From: Bryopsis sp. KO-2023
Taxonomy: Eukaryota; Chlorophyta; Ulvophyceae; Bryopsidales; Bryopsidaceae
Reading direction: 5' to 3'
Assembly: GCA_030272585.1 (NCBI GenBank)
Contig: BSYQ01000008.1
Coordinates: 2,108,001-2,172,000 of the forward strand
Length of the DNA stretch: 64,000 bases
Shown here: positions 55,436 to 64,000 of the stretch, in pieces
How positions within the stretch are numbered: the stretch's first letter is position 1
Layout: every line of letters starts with the position of its first letter
The notes under the pieces: generated by a model
What the model was told of the DNA's origin: nothing
Database searches by the model: none
What the model saw: only the letters and a program-made list of their open reading frames with translations
Program-made: the position numbers and the translations under genes

Positions 55436-56133
55436 CAGACATGGGCTGAGACCCCTGTGCACAGGACAGGACAGAACAGACTGTCTGTTCTGTGCACAGG
55501 GTTTAACCTGTGCTGCACAGGTGCACAGACCTGTACAGCACAGCACAGACAGGGTCTGTGCACTGTCTGTGCTGGGTCTGTGCAATGTCTGTGCAATGTC
55601 TGTGCAGCACAGGTTCATCCTGTCCTGTGTGCAGCACAGGACAGAACAGATGTGCACAGGTGCCTCGGGAGAAACACACAGACTGCACAGACCCCAAGTC
55701 TGTGCAGGTTCTGTCTGGACAGGGTCAGCACAGAGATGAACAGGGTTGCCGTGAAAGAGTGAGAGAACGCACTGTGCAGCACAGTGCGTTGTCTGTGCAA
55801 CACAGTGCGTTGTCTGTGCAGCACAGTGCGCCGTCTGTGCAGCACTGTGCAGCACACAGATCACGTGGTCTGTGTGCTGCACAGTGCTGCACAGACGGCG
55901 CACTGTGCTGCACAGACGGCGCACTGTGCTGCACAGACAACGCACTGTGCTGCGCACAGTCGCACGTGGGCGCACAGGTTGTACAGGGGGTCGAACTTCT
56001 GTTTCACACAGGGATTGTACAGTACAGGACAGACGTGGGTCTGTCCTGTGGATTTTCGAAAAACAGGACAGGACAGCACAGCACAGGGTGCACAGAACCT
56101 GCACAGAACCCTGTCCTATGCAGCCCATGACTG
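55436..56133. mobile_element. hAT-like non-autonomous element, CTGTGCA-rich (698 bp)
   Basis: Left end CAGACATGGGCTG, right end CAGCCCATGACTG: 13-bp TIRs with one mismatch. The 8-bp duplication CTCTCAAG lies at 55428-55435 and 56134-56141. The body is almost wholly made of CTGTGCA/TGCACAG and CAGCACAG/ACAGGACAG motifs, including inverted blocks. Apparent ORFs in it are artefacts of the repeat. Confidence 0.92.
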
Positions 56134-56141
56134 CTCTCAAG

Positions 56142-57035
56142 GTAAAAGGATGACCTCATTATACTATGAGGACCCCAAACGTTTTTTCCGCCTTTTTTAT
56201 CCCCGAAATCGCTCTGGTTGTGAGAGAAACTGTATTTCCTTACTTGAGTGGGAGCAATATTATAAAACTTTTTTTAGTCCTATGAGTGATTTGAGGGATT
56301 TTCGAACCGATTCTACTGGGTTTTTTCCTCCTGATGTGGTTATGTCCCCTTCTCAATTAGTTTCTTAATAGTGCTATTTTGAAGTTAAAACATGGTCGGG
56401 CTTCCGGTCATGATCTTTGGCCATCTACTCTCTTTAGAAATGATTGCGAGCCTCTGAGATTAGCTTGGTGTGAAGTACTATCTACCCTTTTTTCTAGATG
56501 TTTACAAGAGGAAGCAGTTCCATTTTCCTGGTTATTAGGTGAACTTGTTCCAGTCTATAAAGGCAAAGGTAGTCGCCTTGATCCCTCTAGTTTTAGGCCG
56601 TTGACTATTAGTCCTCATATATACAAGCTTTTTGCTTATGTACTTTTGAATCGTGTCCAAGATCCCTTTTCTACGATTAGACATGTTTGTCAAGGGGGTT
56701 TTGGTAAATTTTGCTTACCGGAATTTTTTGTCTTCTCGGTTTGGGCTCTTATTTTTCTGTCAAAAAAATCTAAGAAGGGGTTAATTTTAATCTTCTTAGA
56801 TTTATTAAAAGCCTTTGATCGAGTTTCTCATCCCCATCTCTTTTTTGAGTTAGCAAGGACTGGGGTGCCAGACAAGATTTTGAAGGTTTTGGCTTTTATT
56901 TATGCGAATGCTATATCTCGAGTTCGATGTACTTCTGGTGTTTCGAATAATTTTATTCAAGGTAGAGGGGTACGTCAGCGTTGTCCTCTTAGTCCGGAAT
57001 TATATAAGGCTTATCATGATAATTTGATTCGTGCT
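56142..57035 (+). pseudogene. LINE ORF2, reverse transcriptase fingers and palm start
   Basis: After the first insertion: linker (TSLYYEDPKRFFRLFY), then RT blocks (GRASGHDLWPSTLF; LGELVPVYKGKG; SSFRPLTISPHIYKLF; GLILIFLDLLKAFDRVSH; GVRQRCPLSPELY). The Asp in FLDLLKAFD is the first catalytic Asp. Stops near 56366 and frame changes show decay. Interrupted after DNLIRA by the next insertion. Confidence 0.88.
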
Positions 57036-57438
57036 CAGACATGGGCTGAGACCCCTGTGCACAGGACAGGACAGAACAGACTGTCTGTTCTGTGCACAGG
57101 GTCGGACCTGTGCTGCACAGGTGCACAGACCTGTACAGCACAGCATAGACAGGGTCTGTGCAAAGTCTGTGCAGGTCTGTGCAAAGTCTGTGTAGGTCTG
57201 TGCACAGTCTGTGCAGTTTCTGTGCAGACTCTGTGCACAGTCTGTGCACATTCTGTGCAGATTCTGTGCAGTTTTGTGCTGTGCTGTGCAGTCTGTGCAC
57301 CTGTGCAGCACAGGTCCGACCTGTGCACAGAACAGACAGTCTGTTCTGTTCTAGCCTGTGGAATTTCGAAAAACAGGACAGGACAGCACAGGGTGCACAG
57401 AACCCGCACAGAACCCTGTCCTGTGCAGCCCATGACTG
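57036..57438. mobile_element. hAT-like non-autonomous element, CTGTGCA-rich (403 bp)
   Basis: Same family as 55436-56133: ends CAGACATGGGCTG and CAGCCCATGACTG. The 8-bp duplication TTCGTGCT lies at 57028-57035 and 57439-57446. Its first 100 bases are nearly the same as those of the other two copies. Confidence 0.93.
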
Positions 57439-57637
57439 TTCGTGCTATTGAACATTCTGGGATTAGACCTATTTCTTTTGATAATGTATGTATTCCGGCG
57501 TTAGCGTTTGCTGATGATACTATGATTCCGATTCAGTATACGGAAGATTTGAATTGTCTTAATGACGCTTTAGCGGGTTGTTCTGCTAGTTGGGGGATTG
57601 CTGAGAACGTTTCGAAAAGGGGTGTGGTGGTGATTAA
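57439..57637 (+). pseudogene. LINE ORF2, RT catalytic FADD segment
   Basis: A short piece between two insertions coding GIRPISFDNV, ALAFADDTMIPI (FADD at 57507-57518), then NDALAGCSASWGIAENVSK. It holds the catalytic Asp pair of the RT palm. Confidence 0.88.
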
Positions 57638-58906
57638 CAGTCATGGGCTGCACACATACTATGGATCCGATCACGATCTAATCGGTCGTGGATTGATCGG
57701 TCCGACCGATTAAATCGTGATCGGGTTTTTCCGATCAGATCGATCGCCGATCAAATCGGTTTGGCCGATCATCGATGGAGATCGGCCGATCACCAATCTG
57801 ATCGGCTGACCGATTTAATCGGCCAACTTTGATCGGCCGATCACGATCACACCGTCCAACATCGGCCGATCAAGCGCCGACAGGGCGAGGCGCTTGATCG
57901 TGATCGGAGATGCCGATTAGATCGGATCATGATCGGTCAATTGATCGGTCCATCACAAATGCCGAGAAATCACCACCCGCAGGTGTTTCTGGGGTGCAGG
58001 GATTCGAACCTGGGACCTAACAGACTAGAGACAGACGCATTAACGCTTGGACCACTCGGAGCCACAGTCACTAGGTCATCCGTGTCATTATATACCTCAG
58101 TTTGTCGGACTGACAGATCACGTATATAATGACACGGATGACCTACAAACCGTGGCTCCGAGTGGTCCAAGCGTTAGTGAGTATGCTTCTAATCCGTTAG
58201 GTACCCGGTTCGAATCCTTCCACCTCAGAAACACTTGCGGGTGGTGACTTGACGGCATTTTCGCGAGACCGATCAATTCATCGATCAAATGATCAATACC
58301 GATCATGATCGGATGCAGGTCCGATCACGATCACACCGATCAAGGTCAGCCGATGAAGTGCCGACAGGTCGCGGCGCTTGATCGTGATCGGGATCGTGAT
58401 CGGAACAACCGATCAGATCGGTGATCGGCGAACCGATCACGATCACGATCAACATGTGATCAGACGATCAAGAGCACGATCAACATTTGATCGGCCGATC
58501 ACGATCACGATCACCGATCAGCCAAAAATGAAAAAAAAAAAAAAAAAAACCGATCATTGCTAAAATCGGTTCTAGGACGCAGTTATGATGTCGGATTACT
58601 GCTGTGACCTAATATTACCTTAGTTTTGGAAGATCGATCAGATCCATAGTATGGCTGCACAGGACAGACCCCTGTCCAGAATGTGCACAGACTGTGCACA
58701 GAGTCTGCACAGAAACTGCACAGACTGTGCACAGACCTACACAGACTTTGCACAGACCTGCACAGACTTTGCACAGACCTGCACAGACCCTGTCTATGCT
58801 GTGCTGTACAGGTCTGTGCACCTGTGCAGCACAGGTCCGACCCTGTGCACAGAACAGACAGTCTGTTCTGTCCTGTCCTGTGCACAGGGGTCTCAGCCCA
58901 TGTCTG
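57638..58906. mobile_element. hAT-like CTGTGCA-family element (inverted copy) carrying a nested element
   Basis: Ends CAGTCATGGGCTG and CAGCCCATGTCTG, the reverse orientation of the other two copies. The 8-bp duplication GTGATTAA lies at 57630-57637 and 58907-58914. Without the 999-bp inner element and its duplication it would be about 260 bp. Confidence 0.92.
57655..58653. mobile_element. Nested hAT-like element, GATCGG-rich, with palindromic tRNA-like core
   Basis: 999 bp, 13-bp perfect TIR CATACTATGGATC. The 8-bp duplication GCTGCACA lies at 57647-57654 and 58654-58661. Flanks of the core are saturated with (C)GATCA/GATCGG motifs. The core (about 57960-58250) is a palindrome whose arms each resemble a tRNA. 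The right arm runs from GTGGCTCCGAGTGG (about 58152) through an anticodon-loop-like CTTCTAA to the B-box GGTTCGAATCC (58207-58217). The left arm has the inverted B-box at 58000-58010. No protein is encoded. Confidence 0.88.
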
Positions 58907-58914
58907 GTGATTAA

Positions 58915-59382
58915 CTTTCCTAATGTTCATGGAGTACAGATTGGTGATTCTTTTATAACGGCTACTAAAACTTTTCGCTATTTAGGGGTTTTTTTGGTAC
59001 TGGGTCAAACATTTTCTTACCGCACTTTCAACATATTGGTCGTAAAATGTCTTCTTCTCTTGGATTGCTTTATAGTCATTTGTCGAAACATAAAATTGAA
59101 GATCCTCGGGTTAAATATAATTTGTTTAAACAATTCGTTTTTGGTTCAATAAATTTTGGGAGTGCTATTTGGTATTTGTTTTTGACTAAAGGACAGAGGG
59201 ATTCGCTCGAGCGGTCTCATTTGGCTTTTTTACGGTTTTGTTTAAATTTGCCTCGGCGTGCTCCCACGGAGGTGTTATATGCGGATATGGGGACTTACCC
59301 TTTAGAGTTTTTTTTTAGGCGTCTAATTTTTAGATTCTGGAATAAACTTTTTTCTCTTCCTGAGGAACATCCATCTAAGGCT
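58915..59382 (+). pseudogene. LINE ORF2, RT thumb and connection
   Basis: Codes QIGDSFITATKTFRYLG (the usual FRYLG block after the palm). A frameshift near 59000 follows, then SLGLLYSHLSKHKIEDPRV and SIWYLF-like and RRAPTEVLYADMG segments characteristic of LINE RT C-terminal regions. Interrupted at about 59383. Confidence 0.82.
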
Positions 59383-60207
59383 ATACCGTACGCACAGACT
59401 TCAATGTGCCAGTGATTTCAGTGTAACAATGTTTGATGATGTGCCAAGCTTGTTGTAACGCGTAACATGTGTGCCAATGTGCCAGGTGCACCACAAAACA
59501 ATCAAAATAACAAAATCACACCCACAATCCACAATAACCACCCAACACCAGATTTAGTCTTTTTGGACCAGAAGAGCACTCTGCTCCTCCGGTATTTTGT
59601 CCTTCTCTTGGAAATCCCCAACAAGAAAATATAATTGGAATTTCCTTGTACACCACATTCAAATGACGAACATGAGGCCTATCCACAACTATCCCCTAAA
59701 CTATCTGTTTTGGGAGTATGTGTACGTTATTGTTTATTTTTGGACACTTCTGGACTTGGCTGGGTTCAGATCTGTCAGGGTTATTTGGACATAAGAATTA
59801 TTTATTCAAAGACAATTCTGATCTAGGCTGGGATTACTTCTGGTTTGGGGACAGTACACTGTTCTGATGATGGTTTCGTCAGACTTGCGACATGCCTCTT
59901 AGGCGTAAGTGTTTTGGTTGCAGTGTTTATGATGAACGAGAATATTAGCCTACAATAGATGTTTTTGTTTTCATTGAGTTTTAGATGTAATTCAGAGAAT
60001 GAAATATATTAAATATGTTAAGACAGTGGGATATTTTAGTCATATATCACAGATATCACAGTGTGATATTTTAAATCAGCCTGGACACAGACACAAGTAC
60101 GTAGCATAATTGATGAGTGTGCCACAGCCCACGTAACGCGTAACACGATGTGCCGTGCCAACCTCAGTGTAACCGTAACGGCACATTGAAGTCTGTGCGT
60201 ACGGTAT
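59383..60207. mobile_element. Terminal-inverted-repeat element (about 825 bp)
   Basis: The first 28 bases (59383-59410, starting ATACCGTACG) are the exact reverse complement of 60180-60207. Inside are GTGCC and GTAACGCGTAACA repeats near both ends. Because the outermost bases are self-complementary (CGTACG), the target duplication cannot be separated from the TIR. A hAT-like TIR such as CAGACTTCAATG would fit. No transposase seen. Confidence 0.75.
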
Positions 60208-60790
60208 TTAATAGTCTTTTGGATGAACATAGGTGTGGTTCGTCTTGGGTGGTCAGGGTTGAGTCTTTGGTGAAAGAGCACTTAATTTCTTTTTCTGGAA
60301 AGAGCATTATTGATATTAGGCTGTGGTCTTCTAATTTTAAGAATCATTTTTCGAGGTTGACTTTTTCGTTGGAGAAGTCCCATGTTCGATATTTTTTTAG
60401 TCAAATCAAACGGAATATTCGATTCTTGGATTGCCTTTCTGTCCTTTCGACAAGTTCTCTGCGAAAAATTTAGTGTGCCTTTCGGGCGGGGGTTCATGGT
60501 CTTCAGGTAGATTCGGGTCGGTTACAACATCCTCTTGTGGTGCGGGAATTACGATTCTGCAGGGTATGTGGTTTTGGGGTAGTGGAGGATGAGTTCCATT
60601 TTCTTTATGTGTGTCCGGCATATAATTTTTTGCGTATTCGCTGGTCGGAGTTTTTCCGTTGTCGCAATCTTTTCTTTCTCTTCAATAGGGTTGATCAGAT
60701 TAAGGTTGCACGTATGTTGAAGGATTTTTTCCTCTTACGGAGGGCTGTCTTGTGTATTCGGGAGGACAATGCTGCGGGTTCTTCTTAAAC
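60208..60790 (+). pseudogene. LINE ORF2 C-terminus with Cys/His finger
   Basis: The ORF2 end resumes (NSLLDEHRCGSSWV), and a stop follows at about 60471. A second frame codes RELRFCRVCGFGVVEDEFHFLYVCP (CxxC...HxxxxC), the zinc finger typical of LINE RT C-termini. Its stop at 60786-60788 overlaps the beginning of the dUTPase frame. Confidence 0.8.
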
Positions 60791-61672
60791 ATGATGCTGC
60801 TAGAGTTCCGACTCGGGCTTCCTTGGGTTCGGCGGGCTATGACCTTTATTCGCCCCAGGATTATGTTATTCCAGCTTGGAATAACGGTCTGGTTGATATG
60901 GGTGTGGCGGTTGAAATCCCTCAAGGTTATTATGGTCGGTTGGAAATTCGTTCGGGTCTCTGTGCCAGGTTCAAGTTATTTCTGGGTGCTGGGGTTATTG
61001 ACAGTGACTATAGGGGTTCTTTGACAGAGATAGGACTTTCCGGTTACGGTACCGTAAACCGTACCGTAACCCCACTCCGGTCACTTACGGTTACGGTAGT
61101 TACGGTCCGGACCGGAGTGGTTTTCGTGCTCGGAACCGGACCACCGTACCACTCCGTACTGCTCCGGTACCGGACCGTACCGACCGTAACCACCGTACCA
61201 ACCGTAAACCGTAAATAGTAACCCCCGCAGGGTCCCGAGAACCCAAAGGAACCCAGGGGGATTCGAACCCACGACCTTACAGACTACAGCCTAACGCTTT
61301 AGCACTGAACCACACTACTTCACGATGATTTAGGGGCTACCGTAGCTATACCGTACCTGTTCCGTACCGTAAAAACAACATATTACTCCGGTTACGGTAC
61401 GGAGTTACGGCCGTAATACGGAACCGTAACTCGACCGTAACCGGACCGGACCGTAGCCGGACCAGAATTTTGGCCCAAGTCCTATCTCTGTTCTTTGATT
61501 GCGGTTCTTTTTAACTTCTCCTCTGAAGATTTTTACATTAAAACGGGTGATAGGGTGGTTCAATTACTTTTGGAAAAAATTGTTACTCCTCAAGTAATTA
61601 TTGCAGATTCTTTGTCCCTTACGGATCGTGGTTCGGGTACTTTTGGGTCTACTGGCAGTTAGTGCCTGGTGC
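60769..61672 (+). pseudogene. dUTPase domain encoded at the LINE 3' end (interrupted)
   Basis: 60769-61024 codes the first three dUTPase motifs: motif 1 AGYDLYS, motif 2 GRLEIRSGL, motif 3 GAGVIDSDYRG with the catalytic Asp/Tyr pair. After the element at 61025-61490 the frame resumes from 61491 with motif 4 (TGDRVVQLLLEKI) and the Gly-rich motif 5 (RGSGTFGSTG), ending at TAG. All five motifs are present in order. dUTPase hydrolyses dUTP to dUMP and would limit uracil in cDNA. It overlaps the ORF2 end in another frame. It is disabled only by the insertion, as far as I can see. Confidence 0.9.
61025..61490. mobile_element. hAT-like element, CGGTAC/CCGTAAC-rich, with tRNA-like core (466 bp)
   Basis: 14-bp TIR CAGAGATAGGACTT at both ends. 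The 8-bp duplication TTCTTTGA lies at 61017-61024 and 61491-61498. Both sides are packed with GTACCGTAAC/CCGGACCG motifs. The core read on minus has an A-box-like TGGTTCAGTGCTAAA (about 61298-61312), a B-box GGTTCGAATCCC (61259-61270), and a trailing block (ttgggttctcgggaccctgc). That block is also present in the element at 18064-18982. Here only one core unit exists, not a palindrome. Confidence 0.88.
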
Positions 61673-62111
61673 TCTGTGTTTTTGTTTTTTGGTTCCAAAC
61701 ATTCGTCTGTTCACATTGGTGTACATTTTTCCGCAATAGAAGCTGGGTGGCTTCTTCGCGTGTAATTATGTTATGTTATGTTATGTTTGACACAGTATGC
61801 GACACATTTCTTGGAACGCCGCCATACATAGCTCCAGAGCTTTTCGAGTTCTGCATGCTAAACAATCTTGATCGGCTGGATTGCTCCGGCCAAACCCGGA
61901 GGAAAGAATCACGATGAGGAGGATCCTGTTGCACCCCTGCAGCTTTGCCAAAGATTTGCCAGAAAGATTTCATAGGTCCAATACCAAGGCTGGAAAGCAG
62001 AGTATGAAGGGGATGTTGGCAGCGAAAGTGGCCAAATGCCCTCCCGAACAAGAATTGCTATTGATGGACATAGTGCGCTGCCAGCAAGACAATGAACTGA
62101 TTATGAACTGA

Positions 62112-63340
62112 AAATCGTGGCAGTGCTCAAAAAGCCTTTCGCAAAGGTGGGGCTTTGGATCAAAGGGTTACGCACAGTCCAAATTAATTGGAATTTTGCC
62201 AATCTCATTTCAACACCATCGATTTTTTGTTCCGTAGTGGATAGTGAGAGACACATACCTTTTTTGGAGGGGGTTTGTACATTAGCTGTGTGGTTGGATG
62301 CTGTATACTTTTTTTGACTTTTTTCCCACGACTTTTTTTTAATGTTTGCTTCCTCAGACGAAGGTTAATCAGTTTTTGGTACTTTTAAGGCGAAAATTAA
62401 TGTTTGATTTGGTTGGCATGATCCTGGAAAACAGGGCCTATTTCTTTATCAAGGGTGAAAAAACGCTATCTATTGGAAGAAAAAAATGCACCACAGGTCG
62501 AAACTTCACTTTTTTCTGCTTAGAAAATTGAAATGCTCCATGAGTGTTGTGATATTTCTTTTTGGCAAACCCATTACGCATTCGAAAAATCCGTTCCAGT
62601 TGCAGTGAAACGCAAGGAACGATAGCAAATGAAAAAATGCAGCCCAGGGTTTTTTTCAGGGGTTTTTCCCAAAAACATTTTGAGTATTTTTATCCTCTGA
62701 ATGAAAGTGGGTTTTGGCAAAAAAAAGAGCTCATCATCTAAAAGCAAAAGATACTTCTTTTCCTTCTGCTGCCACCGCTAGCTATATTTGTTCTTCTGTT
62801 ATCTTGGATGATTTTACAATGGGGCCTTAACTAAAGGCCGGTTTTGATTGGAAAAACAATCACATCAAGTTTGAAAGGGAGCTTTGATAAGTTGGACTGA
62901 GATACTTTAAAGTTAAATTTTAATACTTAAAATTGTAAGTGTGCGAATTTATTTATTTATTTATTTATGGGTCGATCGTTTGTCTGGATTTTTTCAGCAC
63001 ATTTTTTTTGAAAGAGGGAAAGAAGTGGGATGGACTATTGTAATATGAGGCTTTGAGTATAATGTGTGTGGGGCTGGCAGGGTCTGTTGGAGTGGGTGTT
63101 TTTATATTCTTGAAAAGTGAAGCTGGGATAGGTTCTTTGTTTGGATCATGTGTCTGAGATTTTTGTCAACCAGAGAACGATTCCAGGTGTCACTCAGCAG
63201 GGCAACAATTCATCTGTGCACATTCGGTTGAAAATCAAAGTAACGGCCGTCGTAACCCTCGCACCACCCTCCTTGACCTAAGCAATATAAGGGTAGAGAT
63301 TATTATTAACACCTACATTTAAAGAGACTCATGTCTCATT
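62112..63340. other. AT-rich spacer, no gene seen
   Basis: Only short ORFs without domains. A (TTTA)n microsatellite lies at about 62949-62969. Confidence 0.5.
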
Positions 63341-63342
63341 TT

Positions 63343-63384
63343 CTGGCATTGGTCGGCGCAGTCCCACGCCAAGGCGCAGGCAGA
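63343..63384 (+). pseudogene. 42-bp copy of the Ala/Cys-rich gene
   Basis: Bases 63343-63384 equal 24713-24754. They cover the end of the possible intron or exon start and the codons for SHAKAQA. Sequence on both sides differs. A small captured or residual fragment. Confidence 0.85.
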
Positions 63385-63658
63385 TGTCTGTCTAAAGCTT
63401 TTTTATCCCTCGAAGAATTACCCACCCTAAATCGAGCCTTATTATTATCCCTAAAAAGAGTCTTGGAGAAGATACCTAGCTACAGCAAACAACAAATTAA
63501 CATACAGCACGACACCCCCCTTTTTTTTCTCTTGAAAGAAAAAAGAGCCAATAATTTCAAAACATCCATGATACATGTGCCTCTAAATGTCCATATTAAA
63601 CCAAAAAAAAGTTGTACAGTTGAGGTATAAGGTCCAATTTCACATCATGGCACCATTT

Positions 63659-64000
63659 TTATTTTCCTTGTGACTTGTTATTTTCTTTGATTAATGCATT
63701 GTCTTGCAGATAGCCCCTGATATTCAGCAACAATTCTTGCTCAACAGGAAAATTAGCCAATTTCTTCGCTAAGACCTGGTTTGCATCCGTAGTCGCAGCC
63801 CCTGTGTTACGCTCATGAAAGTCCTCCGGTAAATCTTCAATGAACCAGGGGTGTCAGAGAATTCCCTCCGTTGTGATTCTTTTCTCAGGGTCAGGGTGGA
63901 GCAAACCAGCAATCAAGTCTCGGCAACCTTCTGATAGTGGGCCCTTGGTTGAGCGTGAAGGAATGTTGTAAGAAGAACCTTGCATTGTCTTGATAATGTC
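63659..64000 (-). pseudogene. SnRK2-like protein kinase C-terminal fragment with in-frame stop
   Basis: Open at the window edge. On minus it codes DIIKTMQGSSYNIPSR, LSEGCRDLIAGLL, DPEKRIT (kinase subdomain XI Arg), then TGA (63856-63854) where Arg is expected before HPWF, then HPWFIEDLP and a C-terminal tail (PVEQELLLNI), ending at TAA 63661-63659. Apart from the TGA the frame is intact for 114 codons. This could be a young pseudogene, or the TGA could be a sequencing error; the 5' part lies outside the window. Confidence 0.75.

Larger units (their letters stand above)
53014..61784 (+). mobile_element. LINE with ORF1, APE endonuclease, RT, zinc finger and dUTPase
   Basis: 8771 bp as found, about 5.1 kb after removing later insertions. 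Order: three 47-bp 5' monomers (53077-53217), ORF1, ORF2 with APE-type endonuclease, reverse transcriptase, a C-terminal Cys/His finger, a dUTPase domain, and a short 3' UTR ending in (TTATG)n at about 61765-61784. Several frameshifts make it inactive. Insertions: 55436-56133, 57036-57438, 57638-58906 (itself holding 57655-58653), about 59383-60207, and 61025-61490. Confidence 0.92.
52110..62111 (+). pseudogene. SnRK2-like protein kinase gene disrupted by a LINE
   Basis: Recognisable exons: about 52110-52246 (TLQTFVDSHGCF, QQIISAVGYAHKK), 52604-52687 (GVFFRDIKLKNILM, LCDLGVSK) and 52993-53013 continued at 61798 (CTQFDTV-CDTFLGTPPYIAPELFE). A damaged C-lobe follows to 62111 (LLRPNPEERITMRRIL; PEQELLLMDIV). 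Introns are GT-AG, phase 0. It has an FRD catalytic loop, DLG instead of DFG, and GTPPYIAPE in place of the usual APE-segment form. The LINE sits within the third of these exons with a 13-bp duplication. Subdomains IX-X are missing after APELFE and a one-base change shifts the frame, so the gene is dead. Relatedness to SnRK2 is inferred from these motifs. Confidence 0.75.

Noticed and set aside
55438..56130. Cys/His-rich ORFs in the CTGTGCA elements (for example 206 and 244 residues)
   Set aside because: They are translations of the CTGTGCA/ACAGGACAG repeat in all frames and not proteins.
58152..58225. Genuine tRNA gene
   Set aside because: A and B boxes are recognisable, but the anticodon stem pairs poorly and the unit is half of a palindrome inside a transposon. 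I call it tRNA-like only.
63331..63630. 99-residue ORF containing the 42-bp captured fragment
   Set aside because: It reads the fragment in a different frame from the source gene and has no domain.
1..64000. Assigning a species (for example a particular streptophyte alga)
   Set aside because: Green-lineage genes support only a broad placement; no rRNA or marker gene in the window allows more.

Overview
This is a nuclear fragment from a photosynthetic eukaryote. It has spliced genes, long AT-rich spacers and abundant retroelements. The best lineage evidence is a Rieske oxygenase of the pheophorbide a oxygenase/TIC55/PTC52 family (30.8-32.6 kb, minus strand) and the remains of SnRK2-like protein kinases, both typical of the green lineage. 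A green alga, perhaps a streptophyte alga, is my inference; I cannot name the species.

Host genes are few. They are a five-exon gene for a secreted Ala- and Cys-rich protein (24.4-25.8 kb), the plastid-type Rieske oxygenase, a small coiled-coil protein (33.9-34.5 kb), and a possible 54-residue secreted peptide with one intron (48.6-48.8 kb). Fragments of the Ala/Cys-rich gene recur at 47.9-48.2 kb (last exon, intron part and 3' UTR, inverted) and at 63.34 kb (42 identical bases). Fragments of SnRK2-like kinases lie at 51.1, 52.1-53.0, 61.8-62.1 and 63.7-64.0 kb.

Most of the rest is nested mobile DNA. From 0.47 to 14.25 kb two parts of one Ty3/gypsy family meet tail to tail: an RT-RNase H-integrase-LTR part on plus and an LTR-gag-protease-RT-RNase H part on minus. 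From 14.3 to about 22.7 kb lies a Ty3 chromovirus with an extra RING-like ORF after pol; its RNase H is split by a 919-bp hAT-like element. From 35.2 to about 46.9 kb lies a DIRS-like tyrosine-recombinase retrotransposon (minus strand). It is split inside RNase H by a structurally intact chromovirus (36917-44700) that has two 514-bp LTRs and a 5-bp target duplication. From 53014 to 61784 a LINE with ORF1, APE endonuclease, RT, zinc finger and a terminal dUTPase domain sits inside a kinase exon, flanked by a 13-bp target duplication. That LINE was later hit by at least five terminal-inverted-repeat elements.

The most unusual signal is this set of non-autonomous, hAT-like elements (8-bp target duplications, TIRs mostly starting CAG). 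Each is filled end to end with one family-specific short motif: GTAACG/CAACG, CTGTGCA, GATCGG or CGGTAC/CCGTAAC. Three of them carry tRNA-like cores with A- and B-box-like sequences, two of these as long palindromes. Two elements with different TIRs share the same core module.
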